Assembly: GCA_023091735.1 (NCBI GenBank)
Contig: JALKBU010000505.1
Location: 1-36,234, forward strand
Length of the DNA stretch: 36,234 bases
Source: Trichomonas tenax
Lineage: Eukaryota; Parabasalia; Trichomonadida; Trichomonadidae
Reading direction: 5' to 3'
Numbering within the stretch: position 1 is the first letter of the stretch; every line of letters begins with the position of its first letter. A program made the translations under genes and the position numbers. Positions 1-10,528 of this stretch are shown here, piece by piece. The notes under the pieces are model-generated. The model was not told the origin of the DNA and made no database searches. It was given only the letters and a program-made list of their open reading frames with translations.

Positions 1-3000
1 TGCAATGAACTACGTTTATGGTCTTCATACTCAGCGTGGAGTTTCAATCTATAAATGTCAGTATTGTTTAGACTTCAAAGATATTTATAACACTTTTTAT
101 AAAGGTGACAATTTGCCCGCGCAAAAAAGTGACAGTTTATTCATGAAAAGTGACTTTAAGGTTCAATGTCACTTTTTGATGTTCACTTTTGTCCTAGACT
201 CAGTTAATAAAAACAAATATTTATTGATAAATTATTAAGTATATTACGCCATCATGTAAATACAAAACCTAAAATACAATTTTTCTATCTTGTTTACATT
301 GTCAAAAAACAGAGAATAAATAACGACTGTTACATAACATAAATCTATTTTAAAAGGAAATATTGAGAAAAAAAATATTTGAAAAGGAAAAAAATTGAGA
401 GATAAAAATACATCAAAAACTAATATACATAGAATATTACATAATATGTATATTATATTTTTATTCTATTTTTAAGTAAAAATAAACAAATTTTATCATT
501 TGAAAAATAATATTGTATGATTGCTATACATCAGAATTACATAATATCTAATTACAAACATTTGAAATATCAGAAAAATGTTCACAAATATTGAATGACG
601 TAAAATAGCAATATAGTGTATTCCGAATATCCAATATAAATAAATAATTTCGAAAATGGTCTCTCAATATATTCTATGAGTCAAATTATTGTATAGTTTA
701 CACAGAAAAATAAACATATTTATAATGAAATATTAAGTATATGTATATTGAAGAGGTTTTACCTTTCAAAATTTGAAAAAGCTCAGAAATGGAATATGCG
801 TTATATGGAATATATATTTTATTTGCAACAATATATTTTCCAACATAAAATCAGTTACTTTTTTGCTCTTTTTCCTTCTTTCCCTATTTCAGCCACTTCT
901 GAATGGTTTATCGCAGATTCAACAATATGCACAATATATACATGCCCTGCAGATCCTGCACTTACAGTATCTAGACAAAATAAAAACATTTATTTTATTT
1001 TTATCTCGCATCATATACACTTTTTATTGGTTTTATATGCTATACAATGTATATAGAGCATAAAAATATAATAAAAATATTTTCCTAACTTTAAACATAT
1101 GTGTCAAAAATAGACTTTACACGTCATAATTACATTTTACACTTCATATTGTCAAAAATACTAACAGATTTACAATATCATGTAAAAACGATAAATATAT
1201 GATCTACAATCATGCTTAAAGATAAATCCCATCAAGTAGCTCAGAAACTTCAAATTATTGTTGTGTTTTCGCAATATTACCTTTTCTATTATGCATATAG
1301 CCTTTACCAACGTATAAATATCACTCAAAGCAGATACACAAGTCGAGGCAATCATGCTACATCCAATTCCCATAAATGTTCAAAAATCATATTAAATATT
1401 ACAAATAAAAGTCTATTTTTAACGCATTTAATGATTATGCATAATGTGTAGAATATAGAATGCACATTAATTATCATTTTTACAAAATCCGACATTTTTA
1501 CTTTACATGCAGTCACTTTTATGGTGCGTCAGATTATCCTAATATTTGCAATACTTTTAAAAGCATTAAATCTAAAAACCAAAACTATAGAAACTCATAA
1601 ATAGGGCTAACGAATAGGTTCATTAAGTATTCTACTTAAATTAGCATTTTTCATATAATTCATTGAATTATTTTTTAAATAAGAGCTCTGAGCGTACACA
1701 CATTGGAATCATCATTTAAAAAGCATTGAAATGATTATACCAATGTGTATATACGCTTAAATCTTTTTCGTATGTTGGATTAAACCGAAACCCACATTCT
1801 ATAACATATTTTGGCTATACAACCATTTTTTATTGACTGAAAATGGTATTGTAGCCATAAAACATCATCGAATTTGAGTTTTGGTCTAATATTTCGAAAT
1901 ACAATTTTTAATATGTGCTCTCAAGTCGATTTTTGTTTGATAAATAGCATCTACATACATAGCATACCCTATATTTGCAATTTTACAGCTTGTTTTCGAA
2001 TCTTATAACTTTCGCTTTCAGCGCATTAAATTAAATGTCAAATGTGAGGTGTTGGAAAATATTTTGCTGCTTAATTTCGTTTTGTGTGATAGAGATATAA
2101 GACAATGATGAATGAATCATAATATAGAATATCATATACTATCTATACATATGAGAAAATCAGATTTTCAGGTGTGATAATTTAATTCAATTTAGTTTTT
2201 CCAAAAATGGAGACCAATGATAATGTGAAAAAAAGCATATATGGCAAAGACCTGCTGTGACCATTTTGAGCATGAACTATTCAGTGTATAAAAAGTTAGC
2301 AAAAACGTCTTATAACTCGGCCAACACAGCTTTCCGGTACAGCGCTCGAGGATATGACATTCTATAGGAAAATTACTATAACATTATATACATTGATTTG
2401 AATAAAAGCTTATTTTTAGTCGAAATTATTTAATTTTTTAAAACATTCGCTAAACACAATAAAACACATGCAGATAGACTCTCTAGGGAATATAACCTCT
2501 AAATACAGAAAAATACCGATTTCCATTATAAATATTATATGAGCTTTTTGATTTAGTGTAAAAATGTTCAAACACACTATAACATATTAAGCATAATATA
2601 CTTATAATAAATACACAGTGAACAAGGTTTAATCACACAAGGGGATCTTTTTAAGTGTCAATTTGTGCACATTTTACACGGCAGAATACAGACCGAGGAA
2701 TTTTTTATAGGATCTTTTAGAGAGGATACCACAGAGTGCTATATATGGAGCACACACCCTTATATATTATTCATTAACAGATATGAAAAATAAGCAATAA
2801 TCATCTCTGGGAAAGTATTTCTTTGACCACATCAAACGCGTCACTTTTATTAAATCATGATAGCACTCCATCCTCAATACCGAATATAGACCCATATAAC
2901 ACATATTACAATAATATATAGGATAGTGGGGTTTTCAACTATACATATAAACTTAAAAAAGCACACTATTTTGAAATTGATTATATCTCATAACACAAAA

Positions 3001-3649
3001 GTTTTTAAAACACACACTCTATTCTACTATACTAATGATATATATAATGACTATCATACTATAAATCTTCGCAAACACAATTTGACATCCTTTGGATGCG
3101 TTTCCTTTTCTTGTTGTCGGACAATTATCTATAGGTAGATTTTCTTTTCTCATAACAATCTTTCTCTGCTGCACATATAATCCTATACGGCACACATAAT
3201 AGCATATATTATTCCCTATATAAAAGACTATACTACCTTCATAATGTACTCAAATAAAGCTCTTAATTGATACATCATCGCGGATTTTTTGAAAGCATGT
3301 CTTAATTATATCTCTTGAGTCAGACATTTTCAAACTACAGCACAGATAGAAATATAATTTACAGATACATAGGTATTCACAGATGCAATTTCATGCAGTT
3401 TACACACCTTTTCAAAAATTCGAGATATAATCACTGACCTAACTACCATTACATAACCAAATAACACTCGAAACATGATGTAGATGTAACAACCCACATG
3501 CGTATAGCAAATGCAAGTTAAATTCATTAAATATTAAATTTTAATCTCAGATATAACTATCAAAAAAATTAAATTCTTTTCAAACTTTGCATGTATGTAT
3601 CACTATGTACTTCTCATTATATGCCATAGTATTAGCCTTCAAATATGTT
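1..3649. other. AT-rich gene-free stretch
   Basis: No reading frame here looks like a real protein; the open frames are short and low in complexity. Copies of the GTGACA/GTCACTTTT motif lie at about 105-195, including AAAAGTGAC facing GTCACTTTT at about 147-178. Further TGACA-class copies lie near 1120-1170, 1510 and 2845. An imperfect inverted repeat at 1691-1757 is listed separately. I see no tRNA or rRNA. Confidence 0.6.
1691..1757. repeat. Imperfect inverted repeat (hairpin)
   Basis: The left arm at 1691-1712 (begins AGCGTACACACATTGG, ends AATCAT) pairs with the right arm at 1731-1757 (begins ATGATT, ends ATACGCT). There are two small bulges and an 18-base loop. This makes a stem of about 22 bp in otherwise unstructured AT-rich DNA. 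It could be a small foldback element or the source of a hairpin RNA. Confidence 0.55.
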
Positions 3650-4234
3650 CTATACATATTGAACCCGAACCTCGACCAATATTCCTTGGTGACCGGTTAG
3701 TGATTCAACACTTGAAATTGTGTTCTGTGTTGCTCTGTTAGTTTCATTTACGAAAGTCGTGAATTGATTCAGTGCATTATTGGTTACTCCTATGCTATCC
3801 TCTAAACCGTTAACGATTCCAGTCATTGTATGTGTGAAATCATCAATTCTCTGAATCCATGTTGATAAGCTACTGAAAACATCATTACCCGTTGATATAG
3901 TATTTAACACAGCCCTTAACGTGTCCAATCCTTCTGCTTTAGCCATAAATGCTGATAGTTTTGTTACTTGTAACTGTAATGCAGTAAATGAAGCTGCAGT
4001 GAGACCTGTGTTGAATGCGTTCCAAAGAAAATTAAAGAATGATTTCCTCGATGATTCAGTGTCGATATCAACTAAATCTTCAATGTGATGTTTCATCTAG
4101 TCCTTGGTAATTAATGCACCCGACCCTAAAATTTCATCCGCATAATTGCCTTTGATCTTTAATTTTCGTGTATATAACGTCGGTGTATTGAATTAATAAT
4201 TAGTATTTATACCGTTATCGTTCGTGTAAAACAT
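3650..4234 (-). pseudogene. Coiled-coil protein, broken by in-frame stops
   Basis: The intact part is 148 codons, from ATG at 4096 to the stop at 3650. The same frame is open further upstream to another ATG at 4234, with only a TAA at 4193-4195 and a TAG at 4097-4099 in between. The upstream codons read as normal protein (for example KLKIKGNYADEILGSGALIT). That suggests one gene of about 194 codons with two stops rather than a clean 148-residue gene. The C-terminal part is a polar helix with regular hydrophobic spacing (GLEDSIGVTNNALNQF and onward), suggesting a trimeric coiled coil. It lies 32 bp downstream of a second small minus-strand gene. I do not recognise the family. A short beta-type head followed by a coiled-coil stalk is reminiscent of fibre or stalk proteins of large DNA transposons such as Mavericks, but this is inference only. 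Confidence 0.45.
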
Positions 4235-4266
4235 TTTACTTAATTCGTTGTTCAAATTTAATATAT

Positions 4267-4740
4267 TTACGTCTGAAGTATTGTAAGGGTAATTTCCGCA
4301 GCATCTATTTTTGCTGTTGCTGATTTCAAACGTTCCTCTGCATCAATGAGGACAAAGTTGATCTGATCTGTTTTAATCTTCAATGCATTCAATAACTCGG
4401 TCGCTTGATCAATAAATTGTTGAATTGCTTTTGAATCTTTCCATAACTTTTTTATTTTCTCTAAATATTCGGCGAATCTTTCGTCAGTCAATATTGTTTC
4501 AACAGGAATGTTATTTATATATTGCAAATTTCTGAGGGCTCGATCGGTAAGATTTGCATTTAAACGTTGCTTCCCGTATTCGAAAACGAAACTTCTACTA
4601 GAAGGATCAATGTAAAATTTACACAAACCCTTACTGACAGTCTCTGCCAATTTTGATATCTGACTAAATGATACAGGGTTCGTATTCATTGCTATTAATG
4701 CTAGCTCTCTATTTTTCTCTATTTCATTTTGAAAATTCAT
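4267..4740 (-). CDS. Hypothetical helical protein, 157 aa
   Basis: Starts at a true ATG (4740) preceded by an A-rich leader and ends at 4267. The C-terminal half is strongly helical with heptad-like spacing (WKDSKAIQQFIDQATELLNA, then DAEERLKSATAKIDAAEI), so a coiled coil is likely. The N-terminal half contains FVFEYGKQRLN and no recognised motif. There is no signal peptide or membrane helix. It is followed 32 bp downstream on the same strand by the interrupted coiled-coil gene at 3650-4234. The spacing and similar composition suggest that both came from one element, possibly a Maverick/Polinton-like transposon common in trichomonads. No hallmark gene of such an element (polymerase, integrase, ATPase, protease) is in the window, so the origin is unproven. 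Confidence 0.5.
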   Translation of the reverse strand: MNFQNEIEKNRELALIAMNTNPVSFSQISKLAETVSKGLCKFYIDPSSRSFVFEYGKQRLNANLTDRALRNLQYINNIPVETILTDERFAEYLEKIKKLWKDSKAIQQFIDQATELLNALKIKTDQINFVLIDAEERLKSATAKIDAAEITLTILQT

Positions 4741-4797
4741 ATTTTTTTAATAATATTAAAATGTTTGATTCAGAAAATAATTTAAGCAAACGTTCAT

Positions 4798-5080
4798 AGA
4801 CAAAAGCAGTCGAGGAAATATTCACCGATAATGATGTGACACGTAACAGTTTGGATATCTCGCCACCAAATACGAAGGATTTTGGATTCGGTTTTGATTA
4901 CCAGATGCGATGGTTGAACGATCTGAGTGAAATGAAAGCCATAGGTTTCAGGCGTTGGAAAGTCATTCCAACATCTCATGTTATCGCTCATTGGTGCGGT
5001 TTTAAATACACTGACAAGGAGGGAGATTGTCTATTCGATAATGTATTTGCGATATGCCGGGATGTCCCTTCAATCAATAT
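4798..5080 (+). other. Open frame upstream of and in frame with the Hel2-like gene
   Basis: After the TAG at 4797 the frame stays open for more than 90 codons into the Hel2-like gene. Its first ATG is only at 4905. It reads as ordinary protein (for example FGFGFDYQMRWLNDLSEM, then CGFKYTDKEGDCLFDNVFA), but nothing in it matches a Hel2/ZNF598 N-terminus. Just after it, at 5081-5132, the DNA turns AT-rich and carries a TGACA-class motif. It may be the tail of a degraded gene that happens to be in frame, or a genuine N-terminal extension of the RING protein. Confidence 0.35.
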
Positions 5081-5132
5081 TTTACATGACAAATTTGCAA
5101 AAATTTTCGACAAAAATTTGACATTTACGACA
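5081..5132 (+). promoter_or_regulatory. Candidate promoter of Hel2-like gene
   Basis: TTTACATGACAAATTTG at 5081 and TTGACATTTACGACA just before the ATG at 5133 match the TGACA-class element seen at most other gene starts in the window. The local sequence is AT-rich with little coding character. This supports transcription and translation starting here rather than in the open frame further upstream. Confidence 0.45.
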
Positions 5133-6326
5133 ATGGAAAGTTTTGGCGACTGCATCATTTGTGGGGACCAAATAACGACAAGAATCCTCCTTCCGTGCAA
5201 TCACTCCAACTTTTGCATAAAATGTTATTACACGTTATTGAACTGTTACAACGAATCAAAATGTCCTTTTTGCCAGAAAGAAGTTACTTCTGATCCAATA
5301 TGCACATCGAAACCAGAAATCGATCCTTACAACGTTGAAATCTTAAAACACTATCAACACGATATACATCACCATGTTTATTTTGATAATAACGGAATTA
5401 TTCGCCAAATTGCTTCATTTAAGAGGATTACGTGTCCAGAATGCAAAAGTATATCAATGAACTTTACAACATTAGAAAATCACGTTAAAAAAGAACATAA
5501 TAAGAAAGTTTGTCACATTTGCTTTGATTCTCAGAGATTTTTACCATCAGAAATTGCATCATACACTAATGAAGAGTTTAATACACATAAAAAACTTCAT
5601 CCAAAGTGTACTTGTTGCAAAGCGATTGCATTCGATCAAGATTCATTATCAAAACATATGCGAGAGAGTCACTTTAGGTGTGAAATTTGTGCTGCCGCCG
5701 GAAAAATCATTTGGTTTGAAAATATCGATTTAATTCAAGTTCATTTTCACGAATGTCATTATGCATGCGAAGATCCGTTATGTGTTATGCAAGGATTTAT
5801 TGTTTTTGCAACAAAAGTTGAGCTTCTCCTTCACAAAGTAAATGTTCATGATGCAGATCCATCAATTTTGAATGATAAAATTGACAACAAGCCAAAGATG
5901 GAAATAGAAGTCTCCGAAGGCCCTAATTTCGAAGCCAGACACGCAGAGTCTAAAAAGAGACTATTTAATAGCTTAATGAATGAATTCGGCAAAAATGTCA
6001 GAAAATGCCTCGATTTTCAAGATTTGATTTACAAAGTTGACCATAGAGCAATTCCTGTGGACAAGTTCTGCCAAATGATAAGAGATGCAGCTACGCCAAA
6101 TGTCGCCGATAAACTTTTCCCAGATATTATTTCCACAATAACTAATTCGAAGATCAGAATTGAAGTTGTCAAAAAGTATCAAGGAGTTGAAAGTACAAAT
6201 ATCCAAAAGAATGAAGAATTTCCATCACTCGAAGAAACCACAAAAGTCGAACCAGCAAAACCAGCACCTCAAAGACCACAACAACCGAAACGTAAACCTA
6301 AGAAAGTTGTGGTTTACAATCTATAA
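5133..6326 (+). CDS. RING/C2H2 zinc-finger protein, Hel2/ZNF598-like E3 ubiquitin ligase
   Basis: Hel2 (yeast) and ZNF598 (human) ubiquitinate small-subunit ribosomal proteins on collided ribosomes and start ribosome-associated quality control in the cytosol. From the ATG at 5133 (397 residues) the RING ligands are C7, C10, C22, H24, C28, C31, C44 and C47. A series of C2H2-type fingers follows (CPECKSISMNFTTLENHV, CHICFDSQRF, CTCCKAIAFDQDSLSKHM, CEICAAAGKIIWF), in the family's order. The C-terminal part has a helical domain around KRLFNSLMNEFGKNVRKCL, an EEFPSL motif as in ZNF598, and a basic proline-rich tail. The ATG at 5133 is chosen because it puts the RING at the N-terminus, as is usual in this family, and because promoter-like motifs lie directly upstream. 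The frame is open back to 4798 with an alternative ATG at 4905. Confidence 0.87.
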   Translation: MESFGDCIICGDQITTRILLPCNHSNFCIKCYYTLLNCYNESKCPFCQKEVTSDPICTSKPEIDPYNVEILKHYQHDIHHHVYFDNNGIIRQIASFKRITCPECKSISMNFTTLENHVKKEHNKKVCHICFDSQRFLPSEIASYTNEEFNTHKKLHPKCTCCKAIAFDQDSLSKHMRESHFRCEICAAAGKIIWFENIDLIQVHFHECHYACEDPLCVMQGFIVFATKVELLLHKVNVHDADPSILNDKIDNKPKMEIEVSEGPNFEARHAESKKRLFNSLMNEFGKNVRKCLDFQDLIYKVDHRAIPVDKFCQMIRDAATPNVADKLFPDIISTITNSKIRIEVVKKYQGVESTNIQKNEEFPSLEETTKVEPAKPAPQRPQQPKRKPKKVVVYNL

Positions 6327-6343
6327 ATTTGTTTGTAAATATA

Positions 6344-7135
6344 TTATTTTTCAGCCAAAATCGATATAATTTGCAGATGAAATTTTTTTAGAAAATTGAA
6401 CAAAGAATATAAATGGCGAAAATGACGATTCTTAAGAATGAATGTTTCATTAACAATGCATGCATTAGGAATACATCCGATGTAGTTTGAATTGATTCCT
6501 GCTTGTTTCATTTGATCAAATGTTATATATGCAAAATAATGACAATAATAGATCCAAACATTTCTTATATTTGGACAATTTAAAAAAGCAGAACTTTGTA
6601 TTGAGCGCAAATGATGACTTACATTTAATAACGAAAGGTTTTTGCAATCCTGAAAAACGGAAATTCCGATGTTAGTAACACGTTTGGATAAGCACACTTC
6701 AATTAGATTTGTGGAATTCTGGAATACATAATCATTGATATATTTACAATCGATGAAAAATCTTGATGTTGGATCAATTGATGCATGCTTTAAAAGTGTA
6801 TTATTACAATACGATGTATTATCAATTGACATGTAGTTGATTGAATTTGATGCTATTATTGATTCAATACGCTTTGCATAAGAGAACATATCAGGATAAA
6901 TATAAGTCACATTTGATAGATTGATATATTTCAAATTATGAATATTTAAAGTTGTTAATGACTTGTAGCTTGAAAATGCATTAGAATCAATAAAACTCAC
7001 GTTGTTAATATATAAATTTATTGAAAATACCGAAATCACTGAATTGTTACCTATTATAATAACATTGAAAATATAAAGATTTGAGCCGCTCCGCCAATTG
7101 GAAATAAATTTTGGAAACTGATTTCAACATTAGTT
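6344..7135 (-). pseudogene. BspA-like leucine-rich-repeat protein, fragment without ATG
   Basis: The frame runs from a stop near 7135 to the stop at 6344 and has no ATG in its first part; the codon at 7039 is GTG. It carries about five LRR units of the BspA/LRR_5 type, in which each unit has a F-x-x-C/S/Y-x-x-L core (NAFSSYKSLTTLNI, SVFQDCKNLSLLNVS, SAFLNCPNIRNVWI). BspA-like proteins are a very large surface-protein family in trichomonads. Full members have a longer LRR array and often a C-terminal membrane helix. This copy has neither an initiating Met nor a convincing membrane anchor, so it is probably a 5'-truncated relic. It converges with the Hel2-like gene, whose stop is only 18 bp away. 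An internal ATG at about residue 50 of the GTG-started frame could allow a shorter product. Confidence 0.65.
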
Positions 7136-7576
7136 ATATAAGCATTCTGAAAATTGGAGTGATATAAAAAATTGACCTTCAAATAGTTCAACAGATTCAA
7201 TTATTATTCTTTTTGTCGTGCAATATAGTTCCTATATTTAACTACTGCATAGATAAAAAATTCAAGAAAGAAATCCACAATTTGCTATTCAGAGATAAGT
7301 TAAATTTAAACATCTCTAAAATGCTGAAGACAATATATTCAACAATTTGTTATTGAAAGATAAGTTAAATTTAAAAGGAAACAGAGAAAATTTCATGCCT
7401 TTTCTTTGTTTCAATTTAGCTGTCATTCTGATCGATATTCAAGGGCATTTTATCTACTGAAATAAATTTAGTGATTAGAAATCCAACCCTTATCATTAGT
7501 TACTATTTAAATATTACTCGTAACAAATTGATTTATTCTTATTAGAATCTAACAATACAAACAAATAAAAACAAAA
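7136..7576. other. Intergenic stretch with a short direct repeat
   Basis: No gene is seen. A 33-bp segment at 7278-7310 (ending AGATAAGTTAAATTTAAA) is repeated with four or five changes at 7343-7375, a period of 65 bp. The stretch separates the BspA-like fragment from the 3' end of the coiled-coil gene. Beyond these repeats it is plain AT-rich DNA. Confidence 0.5.
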
Positions 7577-8848
7577 TTACAATTCACGCATTCTTCGTAA
7601 TTGAAGTTTGATGGTTGATAACTGTTTAAGAATGACTTCAAGCTTTTGTTCCCATTGCTGCTGTTCCCTTTTGTGTTGTGCAAGTGAAACAGATTTGTTT
7701 TGAGGAACTTTCAGCATTGATTCAATGAACTCTTTTTGAACAATCAAACTGTCCATTTCTTTCTTCATTTCGTCAATAGTTGAGTATGAATTTACTGGCG
7801 GAGCAGGTTCTGCTTCTTCTCCGAACGATATACTGTCGTTCATCGCTGGATGTTCTTTTGAAGGAGATCTTCTGTTGTTAACGGTTTCAACTTCATCTTC
7901 ATTTCCAACAGCAAAAGGTGCTTTGCTCTTCTGTGGCGATTTGAGAGGAGAGTAGTCACCAACGAACACAGAGGACAGCCTTGTTGGCGTCGCAGGAATA
8001 TCTCTGCTTTTAATATTATTCGAAGATTTAGATCTGTTTCTTTGCATTTCTGGACTTGATTTTCTGTTTTCTTGTCTCTCAGCGAGGTATTTGTCAAAGG
8101 TTTGAGCAGGTCTTGCAGGATTATAATCAAAATTATCTGAATTACTTGGAATATTGATTTTAAGTTGGTCATTTTTATAGTTATACGATTTGTATTTTGG
8201 CTTATCATCAAAACCGAATGAATCATTTGTTTCAGTATTAAACGAATTATATTTTTGCTCTTTCACCGGAGATTGTGTCACACTGCGTAATTGTGACTCC
8301 AATTCTCTAATTTTGTTTCTCTGCTCTCTTAATTGCTTCGCTTGCGTTGAAACTGTTTCAACAGCATGATTATAATCGTTAACTAAGCTGTGATATTCCT
8401 GTTGGAGGCGTTCCATCATCTCTTCACGTGATGATGAAACTTGTTGTCGAGTTTTAATGAGGTTGTCCAATTGATCAATTTGAGCTATTAAAGATGAATT
8501 TTTTTCTTGTTCGATTGCGAGGTTGTTTCTTAAATCTGCCAATAGTTTGACTGTTTCTGATGCTGATTCTCGCTCCTGATTTAGTTGTTGTTGAACGTTA
8601 ATAAATGATTTTTGCAATTCTGAGAAATTGTCGTTTTGTATGTCTATGTGTTTATGTAGACGCACGTTTTCTTCTCTGAGGCACTTTATTTCTTCGTCAT
8701 CTTGAACGAAAAAAGGATTTTTGAAATTTGATGATAAACTTTTTGCGCTTTTTCGTAATTTGTCACTTCTGGGAGACTGCATCTTTACAGGTGAAGTCGA
8801 AGCACTCGTTCTTTCTTGTAAAATTTTCGCGAATGGAGGAACATCCAT
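7577..8848 (-). CDS. Coiled-coil protein, 423 aa, function unknown
   Basis: Starts at an ATG at 8848 and ends at 7577. The N-terminus is basic and Ser/Pro-rich with SP sites (STSPVKMQSPRSDKLRKSAK), as in CDK or NEK substrates. A long coiled coil runs from about residue 52 to 195 (EEIKCLREENVRLHKHI onward, ending KIRELESQLRSV). A disordered SP-rich linker of about 155 residues (ATPTRLS, YSPLKSPQKS) follows. The last 70 residues form a second helical pair (DEMKKEMDSLIVQKEFIES to KLQLRRMREL). This layout is common in cytoskeletal, basal-body and spindle proteins, but I cannot name the family. No membrane segment is present. The upstream region carries repeated TGACA-class motifs. Confidence 0.8.
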   Translation of the reverse strand: MDVPPFAKILQERTSASTSPVKMQSPRSDKLRKSAKSLSSNFKNPFFVQDDEEIKCLREENVRLHKHIDIQNDNFSELQKSFINVQQQLNQERESASETVKLLADLRNNLAIEQEKNSSLIAQIDQLDNLIKTRQQVSSSREEMMERLQQEYHSLVNDYNHAVETVSTQAKQLREQRNKIRELESQLRSVTQSPVKEQKYNSFNTETNDSFGFDDKPKYKSYNYKNDQLKINIPSNSDNFDYNPARPAQTFDKYLAERQENRKSSPEMQRNRSKSSNNIKSRDIPATPTRLSSVFVGDYSPLKSPQKSKAPFAVGNEDEVETVNNRRSPSKEHPAMNDSISFGEEAEPAPPVNSYSTIDEMKKEMDSLIVQKEFIESMLKVPQNKSVSLAQHKREQQQWEQKLEVILKQLSTIKLQLRRMREL

Positions 8849-8870
8849 TATAACAATCTTTACAGTTAAT

Positions 8871-8966
8871 TTATGACAAGTATATGAAAATTTTGTTATG
8901 TAAAATCATTTCTGACAAATAAATGGAAAATTTGTTATGTAACTAAAATTATGACACGTAAATAGG
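8871..8966 (-). promoter_or_regulatory. Cluster of TGACA-class motifs upstream of coiled-coil gene
   Basis: On the plus strand this stretch reads TATGACAAGTATATG, TTGTTATGTAAAAT, CTGACAAATAAATGG, TTGTTATGTAACT and ATGACACGTAAAT at roughly 20-base spacing. These are variants of TGACATGTAAA, all in one orientation, and they start about 25 bp upstream of the ATG at 8848. Confidence 0.45.
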
Positions 8967-8998
8967 AAAGTAGTTCAACTCACTGAAACCTGTCACCT

Positions 8999-9019
8999 TT
9001 CCGCAACTTGACGCAACTG
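8999..9019 (+). repeat. 21-bp dispersed direct repeat, copy 1
   Basis: TTCCGCAACTTGACGCAAC recurs at 10529 with a single change (TTCCGCAACTTAACGCAAC), in the same orientation and 1.53 kb away. It lies just beyond the 3' end of the minus-strand relic at 9024. It could be a terminal or target-site sequence of an old element, or a shared regulatory site. Confidence 0.4.
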
Positions 9020-9023
9020 TAAA

Positions 9024-9375
9024 CTATTCAATCTCACTTTTTGTTTGGTCGGATACAATTTTGGTTGATTTAACATCATATTCTTCTTTAAGTCCTTTTG
9101 TACCTTTGATTTCATCAAAGAAAATCATAATTTTCATTCTGGTTACCGAGATACAAATCACATCTTTGTTCCAGTTTGAAATCATGGTGTTATCTCTTGT
9201 TAACGTATGCTCTATATTCTATATGTATCAATGCCACCATCCAAGCACGTCATTGTCGGTAAGACCGAAATCTCGAAAAATTTATCTTTTTCTACAGTGC
9301 GTATTGAGAAGATCTGATACGCTACAATGATACACATCAGCCTCCCTATGCAAAGTCACTATTCATAATACTCAA
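9024..9375 (-). pseudogene. Decayed coding relic, unknown protein
   Basis: On the minus strand one frame gives natural-looking protein interrupted by three stops. Its segments include SDLLNTHCRKR, then FRDFGLTDNDVLGWWH, then MISNWNKDVICISVTRMKIM and KGLKEEYDVKSTKI, ending with TAG at 9024-9026. The open plus-strand frame over the same bases has no protein-like character and is its shadow. I do not recognise the family. It lies in a field of other relics and is probably a dead mobile-element or host gene fragment. Confidence 0.4.
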
Positions 9376-10189
9376 ATCGTCACAATGATGCACGTTTATA
9401 ATATATGTGAAATACAACAATTCGATTTTAAGTAACAACTAACCCACAAATACATTAACTGCGTTACGCTGTATGATTTGTGTATAGTAAGTGCACATAA
9501 ATATTCTTTTCGATATTTTGCATTATTAAATTAATTGAGCTCATCTTTAATATCATTGGATTTACATTATTTGTTTCTACTAATGAATACTATCTTATTG
9601 TATAATGAATTACAGCCCAAAATATTCACGCCAAAAAATCAAATGCACATATAGATTAACTGACAATATGCATTTTATATATAGAATATATAGAAAAAAA
9701 CAGTATATATGAGCTATAAAACATGTTTATTCAAAGATATGATAAAAATCTAAAATAGGAATATATATATTTTGGACATCCATCGGTTTCTTCAATTGGA
9801 CATATTCTCCCAACGTATATAATTTCAATTCTAGATATAAATGTTAGCTATAGGATGTTTGAGTTTTTTTTTTTGAACATTGAAAGGTATAAATAGTCTT
9901 ATGTATATAATGAAACAATATTCTAACGGACGTTAGAAATGTAACTATACCGAGTAATAGCCAATAAATTGACAAATTTTTTTGCGGATTTTATATAATT
10001 GAAATAGAACAGCTAAATAGAAGCCAACATGCTTAGCACACACATAACAACAAAAATCCGATAGTGTGTATCATGGAAGCGTGTTATTAAAAATTGGCAA
10101 TATTTAAAAACAAGCCCATGATTGCTGTAATACGGATATTTGGTAGGATCTACGTTGCTTCTGCTTTGACTGTCGCTAAAAATCCGTGT

Positions 10190-10500
10190 TAGTTGATAAA
10201 AATATGAAATCGAAGGTTTGCATTATTTTGAAATTTTTCTAGATATGATTTGACAACGTAATATGCAATTGCTATAGCTAAGCTATCGTGTGCCAACTGG
10301 ATTCTGTCGGTTTCGTTGTTTTGACGGACTTTGATTTGTATCTCATGCTGGCCAACTTGAATTAACTCGGCTTAAGACTCTTATCATATCCACAGGATGG
10401 AGTATCTGTGGTGCAAGTATGGTGAGCAGGCTTCAACGCGAAGCAAGAATCACCAAAAGTGACTTTGCAATGACGTTAAAATTTTGGCCCTCTCAAATCT
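10190..10500 (-). pseudogene. Decayed relic, possibly of a MULE-type transposase
   Basis: The minus strand encodes, across at least one frameshift, an N-terminal Cys/His-rich part (RHCKVTFGDSCFALKP, then AHHTCTTD) and a C-terminal part that reads continuously (EIQIKVRQNNETDRIQLA, then AIAIAYYVVKSYLEKFQNN) to a TAA at 10190-10192. The spacing of Cys residues with a following His-x-C resembles the DNA-binding zinc motif of MuDR/MULE transposases, which occur in trichomonads. This resemblance is by eye and weak. No catalytic region is recognisable. Confidence 0.3.
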
Positions 10501-10528
10501 TGCCTAAAAGTATTCAATTTTTTCGAGC

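Noticed and set aside
748..1063. Two overlapping open frames in the left gene desert
   Set aside because: They are rich in Phe, Ile, Tyr and His with no pattern, and no promoter-like motif lies at a fitting distance.
9061..9330. Plus-strand open frame of 89 codons
   Set aside because: It starts at TTG and is the reverse of a more protein-like minus-strand relic.
9435..9455. ACTAACCCACA resembling a trichomonad intron branch/acceptor
   Set aside because: The trichomonad consensus has ACTAACACACAG with a GTATGT-type donor nearby; neither the full acceptor nor a donor within a coding frame is present.
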